Positions 47,963 through 58,779 of a stretch of 64,000 bases of DNA are shown one piece after another (position 1 is the stretch's first letter; every line of letters starts with the position of its first letter). Made by a program: the position numbers and the translations under genes. A model generated the notes under the pieces. The model worked only from the letters and a program-made list of their open reading frames with translations. It had not been told where the DNA came from and did not search any database. Origin of the DNA: Corythucha ciliata (taxonomy: Eukaryota > Arthropoda > Insecta > Hemiptera > Tingidae); NCBI GenBank assembly GCA_038030265.1, contig CM075938.1:15229009-15293008 (forward strand), in the 5' to 3' direction.

Positions 47963-48948
47963 TTGGCTTTTCCAACCAATGTTTTTTAGTGAATTGCTTG
48001 GGGAATTTGGGAATTGGCACCTCCGAAAATACGTAGAGCGAAGCACACTTCTCAAGCCGCAAGGAAACGTGCTTCGCTCTGTTTTAAATGACTTGTCATT
48101 CATTGGCTGCTTAAAAAATATTCCCACCATATAAACTCCTGAACTGACGATTAACGCATAGAGGTAAATAACTGGAGAAAGCCTGAATTGGCTGGGGGGT
48201 GGGTAGAAGGGTTGTCACAAATATGGCCGCCAAAGTACACCTTCAGAACCTTGAAATTACCTCTACATCGTCAGGTTAGCTCACCTCCCCCCTGAGATTA
48301 ATGCAAAATTACAAAAAAAGAGCCCGAGTTAGAATGAACAAGGGGTATTTCGGGGAAATTGTTCGGCAAAAACTAAGTTAAACTCGTCAACACTCTCGTT
48401 CTTAAAGCGTGGACGACTTGATGTTCAAACGATTTCATTGTAAATGTCATCGTTCGTGGCACGTAGCCGTGTTTTGAAGTGTATTTTGGTGTTTATTTTC
48501 TAAAATAAGTGGCCCTGATCGCATTCCATCAACATACTAGGAAAAATATTACATGGGCGAGACAGTCACGAGTTCAGAAAGAACCGCTCCGTCTCTTGAG
48601 GGCTGCGAAAACAAGGATTCAAACAAAAGTCGCCACACTCATGCAGTTCTCGCTGTGCTCGAACAACGGGTCTTCTCATTCGCAGTGCTGGTACATTAGA
48701 ATGTTTCTGAATTAGTTTGTCTCTTGCTTGCGAGCGATTATTATCTGAAATAAACGTTCGTGATTTCTTAGCCCTGTATTTCTCTTTGCTATCAGAGGAT
48801 CGACCCCTGAAGAAAAATACCCAAAAATGCACAACACATCAGTAAAAAACAAGTTATCTCGTACTCATAAACATGACGTATTCCATAAAAAACATGGGTG
48901 ACGGATTTCCCGGTGGCTTCTGTCATGATTCCCGGAAGAGGATTGGAG
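47963..48948 (+). repeat. Duplicated unit A, copy 1 (986 bp)
   Basis: This unit recurs at 49819-50804 exactly 1856 bp downstream at both ends, so there is no net length change. By eye I found one difference (GAATTGCTTGG versus GAATTGTTTGG). It contains a hairpin at 48035-48080 with 12-bp arms AGAGCGAAGCAC / GTGCTTCGCTCT. It also holds small frames (48509-48715 plus, 48566-48832 minus) preserved only because the copies are nearly identical. The ends show no inverted repeats. Confidence 0.95.
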
Positions 48949-49302
48949 ATACTTGCGCACGTTGAAATATCCGGAAAAGAAGTCCAACAACTCGCGCATG
49001 GTCGACCGTTTAAAATGAAGATTCTCCGGAGTATATTTGTGGGTTATTCACTTTATTAATGCCTTGTGAAACAATCTAAAAACTCACAGTGACAATTTAT
49101 AGAAATACTAGAGGAAAAAAGAACAAAACTAGAAATTCAAAGTGGACATTATGTGTAAATAAAAAACAACTTGGCATGAGGTTACTTTGTGGTTCACAAG
49201 GTGCACCTCTCACCATAACTACGGTCAACAAATTTCAAGCCCAAGCTTTCTCCATTCATTTTTATCTATATGGATTAACGTCTTGAAACCTGACTAGGCT
49301 AA
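48949..49302. other. Spacer after unit A copy 1
   Basis: 354 bp of unique sequence that differs entirely from the 162-bp spacer following copy 2 (50805-50966). Confidence 0.7.
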
Positions 49303-49823
49303 TCGATCTTTGGCGCGCCAAAAATGGCCATTGGCCAGTACTGCTCATTGTTGTCTTTAACTTGGCGGGCTTTGACGTGTTGAAAATGGCTAAATTATAT
49401 TACTGACTATTCGCGCCTCAAAATGACAAAACTGATGATTCGCGCCTTTAAAAATGGCTGAAATAAGTTCGTCGTGCCCTGCAACTGACTAAAATAACAG
49501 ATTTGTGCCCTGAAAGTATCAAACTAACTATTAACGCCCTAGAAATGTCCTTACTGAATGGCTCAACCTACGGCGCAAACTGAATGAAGCCTTTGGATAC
49601 CCTGATGAAACTGATAACTCCTTGCGACCTATAAATGGGTAAACTGAAGATTCGCGCTTCGAAGTGGTCTAAACAGATAATTTATGTCCTGAAACTGATA
49701 AAATCGACTAATTTGAGTGTCAAAAATGGTCAAACTGAGCCGTCTGCACGCCTTGAAAATGTCCAAACTCACGGTCCGTGCGCCAAAATAGAATATGTGG
49801 CTATCCGCATATTATTAGTTGGC
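49303..49823 (-). repeat. Duplicated unit B, copy 1 (Fam-F, reverse)
   Basis: Fam-F copies in reverse orientation, beginning TCGATCTTTGGCGCGCC. The same block recurs at 50967-51483 with several substitutions and small indels, so it is more diverged than unit A. It runs straight into unit A copy 2, overlapping by TTGGC. Confidence 0.9.
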
Positions 49824-50804
49824 TTTTCCAACCAATGTTTTTTAGTGAATTGTTTGGGGAATTTGGGAATTGGCACCTCCGAAAATACGTAGAGCGAAGC
49901 ACACTTCTCAAGCCGCAAGGAAACGTGCTTCGCTCTGTTTTAAATGACTTGTCATTCATTGGCTGCTTAAAAAATATTCCCACCATATAAACTCCTGAAC
50001 TGACGATTAACGCATAGAGGTAAATAACTGGAGAAAGCCTGAATTGGCTGGGGGGTGGGTAGAAGGGTTGTCACAAATATGGCCGCCAAAGTACACCTTC
50101 AGAACCTTGAAATTACCTCTACATCGTCAGGTTAGCTCACCTCCCCCCTGAGATTAATGCAAAATTACAAAAAAAGAGCCCGAGTTAGAATGAACAAGGG
50201 GTATTTCGGGGAAATTGTTCGGCAAAAACTAAGTTAAACTCGTCAACACTCTCGTTCTTAAAGCGTGGACGACTTGATGTTCAAACGATTTCATTGTAAA
50301 TGTCATCGTTCGTGGCACGTAGCCGTGTTTTGAAGTGTATTTTGGTGTTTATTTTCTAAAATAAGTGGCCCTGATCGCATTCCATCAACATACTAGGAAA
50401 AATATTACATGGGCGAGACAGTCACGAGTTCAGAAAGAACCGCTCCGTCTCTTGAGGGCTGCGAAAACAAGGATTCAAACAAAAGTCGCCACACTCATGC
50501 AGTTCTCGCTGTGCTCGAACAACGGGTCTTCTCATTCGCAGTGCTGGTACATTAGAATGTTTCTGAATTAGTTTGTCTCTTGCTTGCGAGCGATTATTAT
50601 CTGAAATAAACGTTCGTGATTTCTTAGCCCTGTATTTCTCTTTGCTATCAGAGGATCGACCCCTGAAGAAAAATACCCAAAAATGCACAACACATCAGTA
50701 AAAAACAAGTTATCTCGTACTCATAAACATGACGTATTCCATAAAAAACATGGGTGACGGATTTCCCGGTGGCTTCTGTCATGATTCCCGGAAGAGGATT
50801 GGAG
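49819..50804 (+). repeat. Duplicated unit A, copy 2
   Basis: Near-identical to 47963-48948. It is flanked by Fam-F repeats on both sides, unlike copy 1, which suggests that this copy was inserted into a Fam-F array or that recombination joined the two. Confidence 0.95.
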
Positions 50805-51710
50805 CTTGAAAACGGCTATCTAACTGACTTTTTGCGCCCTGAAAATAGCGAAACTGACAATTGCCGCTTTTAAAATATCCAAACTGACTTCACGCCCCCT
50901 TAAATTGCTGAACTGACAATTTTTCTGCTCTGAAAATGGCTGAAAACATCATGATTTCTGCCTATGTCGATCTTTGGCGCGCCAAAAATGGCCATTGGCC
51001 AGTACTGCTCATTGTTGTCTTTAACTTGGCGGGCTTTGACGTGTTGAAAATGGCTAAATTATTACTGACTATTCGCGCCTCAAAATGACAAAACTGATGA
51101 TTCGCGCCTTTAAAATGGCTGAAATAAGTTCGTCGTGCCCTGCAACTGACTAAAATAACAGATTTGTGCCCTGAAAGTATCAAACTGACTATTAACGCGC
51201 TAGAAATGTCCTTACTGAATGGCTCAACCTACGGCGCAAATTGAATGAAGCCCTGGATACCCTGATGAAGCTGATAACTCCTTGCGACCTATAAATGGGT
51301 AAACTGAAGATTCGCGCTTCGAAGTGGTCTAAACAGATAATTTATGTCCTGAAACTGATAAAATCGACTAATTTGAGTGTCAAAAATGGTCAAACTGAGC
51401 CGTCTGCACGCCTTGAAAATGTCCAAACTCACGGTCCGTGCGCCAAAATAGAATATGTGGCTATCCGCATATTATTAGTTGGCGTTGCCAGAGAACCAGA
51501 AATAGTAAAATTGATCTTGATTGTTACAAAATGTCAATTCACGCCTTCAAAATGGCTAACTAGGGACTACTACAAACTACTAAACGCTGTGCCTTTGAAA
51601 TGCATTGCTAATCCGAAAAATTGGCCGAGCTGGGCATTTTGCGTCCCTTAAAAAGATTAATTGACTACCTATTTGCGCTATAAAATCGACGACCTGACCA
51701 TTCGTTCCCC
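50805..51710 (-). repeat. Fam-F reverse array including unit B copy 2
   Basis: 50805-50966 are Fam-F repeats. 50967-51483 is unit B copy 2, and 51484-51710 continues with degenerate Fam-F copies. The open frame 51295-51651 follows the 30-bp period. Confidence 0.85.
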
Positions 51711-52110
51711 CGGACGAGCTCCACCTAACAATGTAATTGACTTCCCTCCCACCAACAGTTGGTCCGCAATAATTAAATAGAGAAAGAAATCATGAGGTGG
51801 CAGCATTGTTCGTTCAAAGCTACCTTAATATACCAAACCGACTTCATTCTCTATACCCATAGCCATTTTCTTCGTTAAAAAGCCATTATTGTGGCCAAAC
51901 GGGGAATAGTGGACAAATCAACAGTGTCCTGGGTGAAAATTGTTCCCATTAATGTTTCCAATTCCAAGTTCAGACTGACACTCTTGCAGGAACAAGCTCA
52001 GGCACAATTCAAAGCGTCAAGCTTGACGGTCAAATAGGACAGGGCCGGGCAGTCCAGGTTCCCCAAAAGCCGATTCTTGGATTCTTGCCGATGCCATTCC
52101 CTCACGGGTG
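51711..52110. other. Unique spacer, no gene seen
   Basis: Non-repetitive sequence between a reverse and a forward Fam-F array. Confidence 0.5.
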
Positions 52111-52119
52111 CCTATAACC

Positions 52120-52860
52120 GTCGAAGGGCAGGCTTTTCTGCTATTTTGTGAACACGAATCGTCAGTTCAGCCATTTTCAAGGAGCGCATGGACAGTTCAA
52201 CCAATTTTTGAAACGCAAATGATCGGTTTCGCCATTTTTTTGTCGCGCACGGACATTGTCAGCTTAGGCATTGCATTTTCATGGCACACGCAAATAGTCA
52301 GTTTTGCCATTTTTAGGGTGAAGTGAGTGAGATTTGCCAATTTTAGGGTGTGAATAGTCAGTTTGACTTTTTTTAGAGCACAAATCGGAGAGAATGGTAA
52401 GTTTAGGCAATTTTTGAGAAAAAGAATTTAAATTATGACATTTTACGGCGTTTTGACTATTTTGAGAACACGAAACGTCAGTTTAGCCATTTTTAAAGAG
52501 CCAATATGTTTAGTTTAACTATTTTTGGAGCGCTAATGGCCATTTAAGCCATTTTTGTGGCTTGGATATCAGCAGTTGAGGCAAGTTCAAGGCGTCAATC
52601 GTCAGTTTGGCCATTTTTAGGGTGGATTGAACGTGAATTCTGATATCTGAATGGCGTTTTGTCAAGTAACTTGCACACAAATCGTCAGTTTAGCCATTTT
52701 TAAGGAGCGAATGGTTTGTTGAGGGAAGCTGTTAGGTTTGTCCATTTTTAGGGCACAGGCACGTCGTCGTATTGAGTTTAAAAGTATTTTGTTGGTGCAA
52801 ATCGTCAGTTTAGCCGCATTCTTTGGGCGTGTTGGATTTGTTAATTTGCAATTTACAAGT
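52120..52860 (+). repeat. Fam-F array, forward
   Basis: About 25 copies of GCGAATAGTCAGTTTAGCC, ATTTTTAGGGC with some longer inserts. With the reverse arrays at 49303-51710 it forms another pair of oppositely oriented arrays. Confidence 0.75.
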
Positions 52861-52923
52861 GTAGCCGGTAGTCAGTGTGAATTTTTCAATGCCACAAATT
52901 GTCGTTATAGTCTTTTTTACAAA

Positions 52924-53050
52924 GGGGGGGGGGTGTTATGGTAAGATTGCGGGCCCCGAAAAGCTTAAAATGGAAAAATGAAGACTTTTAGGTTCTACGT
53001 ACATGAATGTGGGTACATGAAAAGGAGTTATTTCGGTAGGCGGCAATTGG
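52924..53050 (+). repeat. Dispersed repeat with GGGCCCCGAAAAGCTT
   Basis: A G tract followed by GGGCCCCGAAAAGCTTAAAA, then GACTTTTAGGTTCTACG. The same order of phrases occurs at 59930-60040 (GGATTTTTAGGTTCTATA there). Both are followed by reverse Fam-E copies. It resembles the GC-rich inner end of a hAT-type element. Confidence 0.55.
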
Positions 53051-53199
53051 GTTGGGGGGGGGGAACGTTGCAAGGCGATCAGCAACCACCAAAAGAGTGT
53101 GAAGAGCAAAAAAAAATATTCTATTTTGCCCTCAAAAGCGCTAATCTGAAGGCTCAAATTGAGAAGAATCACGCGTTCTGGGGGAAAACTGTTGAAACT

Positions 53200-53560
53200 G
53201 TTAAAATAGGAAGTTCGCCGATCCCCAGTCGTATTAGGTCATACACCCGACGGGTGTATGACCGGCTCCTGGCCTTCTCGCGCGTCTGGCTGGATCGCAG
53301 GGAGCTAGGGCCGGGCATGTCAGGGACAGAGCCATTGCCTCTGCCCGGATCGGAAACCGAGTAGGGTTACCTTCCCTGCTCGTTAAGGCCCGAGGTTCGC
53401 ACCGCTCAGGGAGGGTACCAACATCCGTGGTGCGCTCCCCTCGGGGAGGGAAGTCGGGAACTTTCCGGACCAAAGATGAGGCGCAGGCCAGATAAGACCC
53501 GGGAATCTTTAGGAATCTCGGCAGAGTAATCCATCTACTTGTCGGTCGCACTGATAAGCT
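53200..53560. other. GC-rich block with a perfect 27-nt palindrome
   Basis: This 350-bp block is clearly richer in GC than its surroundings. At 53237-53263 two 13-base arms (GGTCATACACCCG and its complement) flank a single A. Both strands stay open through the block, but nothing matches a protein I recognise. It may be an inserted fragment of a retroelement 5' region. Confidence 0.4.
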
Positions 53561-53569
53561 GTATCGGGG

Positions 53570-55140
53570 GCAAGTACGCTGCAGAAAGTTTGTAAAAAGC
53601 GCTAATATTCTTGGCTAAAACTGATAAAAAGGGTTCATTCTTTGTTTCTTGATGCAACTTCGAAGACAAAAATTGAGAAAATTTTGCTGATTCGCGGAGT
53701 ACAGAGGCCTAAATGTAAAAAATAAGCAATTGTGCTGTTATTCGGCCTAGTCCGTGTCTAAATTAGTGCAAAATTCACCGATTCGCGGATAACAGTGGCC
53801 AATTTACGACCTAAATGTAGAAAATAAGCTATTGTGCTGTTATTTGGCCTAGCCCACGGCTAAAATGGAGAAAAAGCGCTAATTCGTGGATAATGCCCAG
53901 AAAACCTGTTAATTTAAGGGGATATAAAATTACAAGAATCACTAATTCGTGGCTAAAATTGAGAAAAACTCTAATCCACGAAAGAAAAAAAGGACAATGC
54001 GGAGGGCAAAAGTGTTTAAAACCGCTAATTTGCAGCCAATATTGAGAAAAATCACAAACTATTACGGCAATAAATAAGAAAAAACGCTAGTTTGCGGAAA
54101 AACATAATGAAAAAACGCTAAATTCGCAGTTCTTGTGAAAAACGCTAATTCACGACTGAAATTGCTAATCAGCAGCTGAAATTAGGACAAACGCTAAATT
54201 CACGGTGAAAATTCAGCCAAAGCTCAGAAAATTGAGAAAAACAGCGAATCAAATTGTCAAAAAGCATTAACTAGCGGATAAAATTTGGACATACAATCAT
54301 CGCGAAGAAAATTGAAAAGAATCGCTGATTACTTTGCGGCTGAAATTGAAGATGTTAGCTGATGAAATCGGGAAATAGCGCTCATTCGCGGATAAAGTGT
54401 AGAAAAACCGTTAATTCGTGGATACAAATGACGTAAATCACTAACTCGTGGCTAAAATTGAGAATAACACTAATCCATAGCAACAAAAATGAAAATGCGG
54501 GGCGAAATGTTTAAAAACCGCTAATTTGCGGCTAACAATTAGAAAGATCACAAATTAGGACGGCTGGAATTTAGGAAAACGCCAATCCGTGGGTTTTGAT
54601 GTCAACTTTGGGCTTAAAACTTATGGTGAGCAAAAATTCTAATCCAAAGTTGAAAGTGGTAAAAAAATCGATTGCATGTGAGGGGCAAAACATGTTGAAA
54701 ACCCCACTAATTTTGGCTAATGATGGGAAAAATCACCAATTAGGGCGTCTAAAATGAATAAAAATGTCACTTTGCAGCTCAAATTGAGGAAAAGTGTTAA
54801 AAGGGCACAACATCGCTAATTTGCAGCAAAAATAGAAGAAATGGATGGGAAAATTTTGGGAACAACCTCTAATTCAAGAATTATGGGAATTATTAAGAGG
54901 AAGTGCTAGTTCGCGGCTAAATTTAAATTATTCCAATTTTCGACTGTTATTGAAAAGAAGCCTGTTCGCGGCTTCTGAAGGCAACTTTGTGGATATTTGA
55001 CAAAAAGCGCTCATTCGCGGCTAAAATTTAGAAAATCATCAATTTACGGCTTAAATTCGGCATAAACACTAATTGGCGGATAAAATGTACAAATAGCGGT
55101 AATTCGTGACTAAATTAAGGGAAAACTAATAATTTGACGC
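53570..55140 (-). repeat. Fam-E array, reverse
   Basis: About 50 copies of the GCTAAAATTGAGAAAAACGC type. Larger units are duplicated inside. A segment with GTGCTGTTATTCGGCCTAG recurs 100 bp apart (about 53710 and 53810). Another with GGACAATGCGG and TTTAAAACCGCTAATTTGC recurs about 500 bp apart (about 53990 and 54490). Confidence 0.85.
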
Positions 55141-55230
55141 CAGTATATAATAATTGGTCGGCCAGTATATGGAACTGTACGATTTTTATCGTGAAATCCG
55201 TTCAATTCACGTGGAAAACTGTCAGTTTGA

Positions 55231-55755
55231 CTGACGCGTGTTAATCTTTCGTCAAAAATGGTTTTAAACAAATGCCGGAAAATCTGCAAATTTGAAGGTA
55301 CGGTGGTGGCCCACGAATCACAGGCTGTTTTTTCACAATGTATCCCTCCAGAAACTAAGGTTTTTGACCAATGTTGGGACCGTTATTTTCAAAATCATTT
55401 CGATTTTTTCCTCGTAGTTCGTCACGTTATTATATGGAGCGATTGATTGAGCACTTTCAGTGACTATTTGGACTATCCGTGTGCGCTGCGTGTCCGCAGC
55501 CTCATTTTCACTCCATTTCTGTATACTTGGTTTATATACACTTGTAGCTATTGAATTGACATTATCAGTGTCTTCTTAGCCAGTTTGGGAGCGTTTTTCA
55601 TCAGCCCAATACCATATGTGATGTTGTCCATCATATCGACTGTTGGTCTACAGGTTGCCCAGCTCATTGTACCCATCTCTATGCAAGCCCTTGAAGCCTC
55701 GGACGAAGTGTTTCAATTGAAAGGGCTCGATGCGGGAAATGATGATAAATATTAG
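55231..55755 (+). pseudogene. Broken membrane-protein-like frame with two in-frame TGA
   Basis: One frame runs from 55231 to the TAG at 55753-55755, interrupted only by TGA at 55444-55446 and 55552-55554. The second part has hydrophobic stretches (FTPFLYTWFIYTC; then SVFLASLGAFFISPIPYVML and STVGLQVAQLIVPISM) followed by a polar tail ending GLDAGNDDKY. At least two membrane segments are likely. It is unlike the repeats on either side, which end at about 55140. It resembles a multi-pass receptor, possibly chemosensory, but I cannot assign the family. It is probably a gene relic inside the fourth intron of the Ig gene. Confidence 0.4.
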
Positions 55756-56800
55756 AATCGTCTGTCTTAGAATCTATATTCAAGGTGGATATCAACGGGG
55801 GCGGCGAACTCTTGACAGCTGGCAAAATGGAATCAACGCCTTCTTCTCTTATATAAAGATAATGTCAATGAACATTTTTAAAGGATGACACGACCAAAAA
55901 ATGTTGGACTTTTTTTTCTCGTTATAATTCTTTTTTAATGAAGACTAAAAACTTGGGTAAAAGATGAAATGACGACCAAACTCTCACTACTTGTCATTAG
56001 TCTTTGCCTCCTAACGTAGGTCCTTTCCTCCTCATTTTCACCCCGTCCACCGCCACCCCTTTCCGTTTTTGATCGTTAAGAAAAATAAAGCGAACCTAGG
56101 AGACGACAGGACAAGAAAATAACGCGCTTTGAATAAATTAACGCCCGACAAAACTTATTCTAAGGAGTAGTCCTGTAGCAAAACGAATTAAAAACAAAGT
56201 CTTGAGAGACAGCCGCCCCCCTATAGTTCATTGAGCCTCTCCTCCCCTCCTCTGGGTCAATATTATAAAATGTCCAGCAACCTCCACAAATTTTGGGGTA
56301 TTACGGCCACTTTTTCATTAACGTCATAGAAAATAAATCTGAACAAGTTTGGGTCAAAATTAATGAAATGTGATCCCGGGCCCTCCCTTACCCTATAAAG
56401 AATAAGACGATGCGGCTGTGCAAAAATTCGTACGTAGAGGTGAAGAAAATACAATTTTTCCTATTTTTTTGCCCATGTAGTTTGACTGTTTTATTAAAAA
56501 ACGAATTCTTACATGCCCTATTTTTTAAAATCTTGCCTTCCACAGACACTGAGGCGTCCTCGGAGTTAAAATTGTGTCATTAAAAACATTTAATTACGAT
56601 ATTATTTAATTAAATCCCTTATTTTGCCTCTTTAATTTCAGAAAAATAAGAAGTTTTTCCCTCAGATTCAACTTAAAGTTTGAAACTTTGAAACTGAGTT
56701 TTTGCGCTGAAAAAAAAGAAGATCTCGGGCTGAAAATCTGCTTACAGAAAATGTCATTTGTTTATTAAAATCTAATGAACTTTGTTTTTTCCCCCTTTAG
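55756..56800. other. End of fourth intron
   Basis: AT-rich unique DNA, pyrimidine-rich on either strand. It ends in TTTGTTTTTTCCCCCTTTAG at 56781-56800, an unusually good acceptor, just before the proposed microexon. Confidence 0.5.
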
Positions 56801-56824
56801 AGACGAAAGAGCTCGTTCCTTATG
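56801..56824 (+). CDS. Proposed 24-nt microexon of the Ig gene
   Basis: A strong acceptor (long T/C tract then TAG) and a strong donor (ATG|GTAAGT) are 24 bases apart. The piece enters and leaves in phase 1 and encodes ETKELVPY. It can be included or skipped without changing the frame. No homolog evidence is available. The call rests on the two splice sites, the phase match and the hydrophobic exon that follows. Confidence 0.35.
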
Positions 56825-57214
56825 GTAAGTTCCGCAAAGTTGAAAGTTTTTGCTGTAAAAAAAAATAACGCTTCTCTCTCTGTGAAATAATGGTTTTTTG
56901 ATGAATTTCAACGTTTGACTAATCGTGTTATAAGGTTGGGGGGAGGGGGATTTTCTAGTCAACCAAATAAACTGGGAAAAAGGGAATAAATTGGCTACGC
57001 CATCCATTCTCAATTCACCTATTCCTGTACTACAGTAAATGCTCCGGATTGAGAAAAAGATTGCTCGGTTTTTCTTCCTTTTTTCGCTTTAAGTGCGTAT
57101 GTGCGTGGTTTTTAAAATGGTGGGTTTTCCTTGCCAGCAACTCTCACCCATCACACGCTGAACTATTAAGCGAAAGCCCCCCCCCCCCCGCTCAAGCAAC
57201 CGCTTTTTTACCAG

Positions 57215-57429
57215 TGTCCTATACTGATTCTGCAACTCTTCTCTTCATCCTTCTTTTTTTTTTAACTTTATTAAGGTGTAGCGCCAGCTCTACTCCTCGC
57301 TCTCTCACACATTTTGTTACGTTGGGATGGATAGAAAGAGAGAGTGCGAACGAGATGAATGAACTTTGCAGAGAGGTGAAGGGCCTTGTAAATAATTTAT
57401 TTCAAACACAAGTCGGCCCGTTCATATAA
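57215..57429 (+). CDS. Proposed last exon: hydrophobic C-terminus of the Ig gene
   Basis: After the acceptor TTTTTACCAG at 57205-57214 the frame continues in phase 1 (G+TG gives Val). It reads VSYTDSATLL then an uninterrupted hydrophobic run FILLFFLTLL ending in Arg-Cys. This would anchor the protein in the membrane, either as a transmembrane segment or as a GPI-attachment signal. The frame then runs about 50 more codons to TAA at 57427-57429. It passes a 10-T tract at 57254-57263, and one T fewer would stop it inside the hydrophobic run, giving a GPI-type tail. Possible polyadenylation signal AATAAA at 57777-57782. Confidence 0.4.
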
Positions 57430-58779
57430 TCCCCCCCTCTCAACCACCACCACGCAAATATTCTCAGGGGGATGTCTTTCCGTAGGGGCCCGCGAAAAGG
57501 GTTAAAATGGGTTGCCGTATACTGCCTTCTCTCTCCGGGGCTAATGATTTTAAGATTGAGAAATAGCTTGTCTTTTGTATTACCGGGGTGGGAGGGGGGA
57601 CTAAAATGAAAAATCACGGTCAGTGAGTAAGAAATTATATAACAATTTCCGTCTGAAATCCTTTTGAAGCGTGATCAATGAAACCGTTCCCAAAATGCTG
57701 TAAGGAAATGTATGGTGTGGTGATGTTTTAGGGATGAGTGACGGTGGGGGTGTATCATTAGGTTCCTTAATCGAAAAATAAACCCTTCTCCACTGGGTTT
57801 CCAGAGCGGACAGCTTTTTAAAAACCGTGCCTTTTGTTTCCTCTCGCGGCATTATTTCTTTATGTTTCGTAGGCTTAAATAACTTTTAATTGTGTTTTTT
57901 CGCTCAAAACACGGTCCTCGAGGCCATTACACACCATCCTGTATACCCCGTCACAGAGACAAAAAACTCTCAACTCCCCCCCCCCTCCTCTTGGTACTGT
58001 CCAAACGTTATCAATTTAGATGCTAATGTCGTCACTCTTCATCACAAATGAAAGAACAAGAGCCCCCTCTTTTTACCGAGTCTGTGACGATTTTCAACAC
58101 AAACCAAATATTTTTCTTTGATTATTGTCAGGAGAAATACATGGTCGGGGGAGTGTCGAGGGTTCACGTCTGCGTGGAAAATTAGTTACGTTGATACGAG
58201 AGGAAAGCTTGGCGACAAGAAAAAAACAATTCAGTCTCACACGTTTGTCCCCCTGAAATTTCTCACCCAAGCAGCTGAAATTAAGTGACAGTTTTTCTCC
58301 CCTGACGTCACTTTTTCTTCTTTTTACCTCCGAAAAGCCATTACTCGTAAGATATATTTGTCCCAGTTGTGTGGTAAAGGACGAGAGAAGGAAAAAGATT
58401 AACTTCGGTTGTTCGAGTTTTAGGTGATCACTGGGCCGCCAGCTCATGTCACGAGATTAGAGACGAACTGACAGTTATACGGAGTTGAATAATCGATTTT
58501 CTGAACTGAAATAATAATTGCCTTGCCGAACGATTGAACATGAGGGGTCGAGGGGAGTAACTTTATGTGAAGTTACTCAACTCGACGCGTTTGGTTATAT
58601 GAAAAACCAATCAGAGATGCATGGGCTCGTTCTTAAAATGGCAGCACTGTGTTATGGGTCACACCCACCCTAGCGATGATATGGGGGGGGGGGAGTCGTG
58701 GCGAGCGGCTTGGTTCAGGCAGGCGAACCCTACCTGAATTATATAATATTAAAGTCAAGTTAAAGCCTTAAATGATTGA
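57430..58779. other. Unique sequence downstream of the Ig gene
   Basis: Presumed 3' untranslated region to about 57800, then AT-rich flank with C/G tracts (about 57977 and 58684). No gene is supported. The minus frame 58094-58447 has no recognisable domain. Confidence 0.45.

Larger units (their letters stand above)
10631..57429 (+). other. Split gene for a two-Ig-domain cell-surface protein (beat-like)
   Basis: Four confident and two tentative coding exons join in one reading frame: 10631-10993, 27616-27733, 35647-35816, 37961-38107, then 56801-56824 and 57215-57429. Junction phases match throughout (1, 2, 1, 1, 1). The product would have a V-set Ig domain, a second Ig-like domain, a Thr/Arg then acidic stalk, and a hydrophobic C-terminal segment. 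This layout is known for arthropod beaten-path-like receptors, which act in neuronal recognition. The exact subfamily is inferred from memory of such proteins and was not searched. The 5' exons, including the signal peptide, are outside the window. Introns are about 16.6, 7.9, 2.1, 18.7 and 0.4 kb and carry nearly all the repeat arrays of this window. An AATAAA signal lies at 57777-57782. Confidence 0.7.

Noticed and set aside
48509..48832. Identical frames in both copies of unit A as conserved genes
   Set aside because: Identity reflects recent duplication of the DNA. The frames overlap on opposite strands and have no domain.
47963..48948. Unit A as a Helitron or TIR transposon
   Set aside because: Ends have neither inverted repeats nor a TC...CTRR arrangement with terminal hairpin.
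55444..55554. Selenocysteine reading of the two TGA codons
   Set aside because: No selenoprotein family resemblance and no SECIS-like hairpin recognised downstream. Nonsense mutation is simpler.
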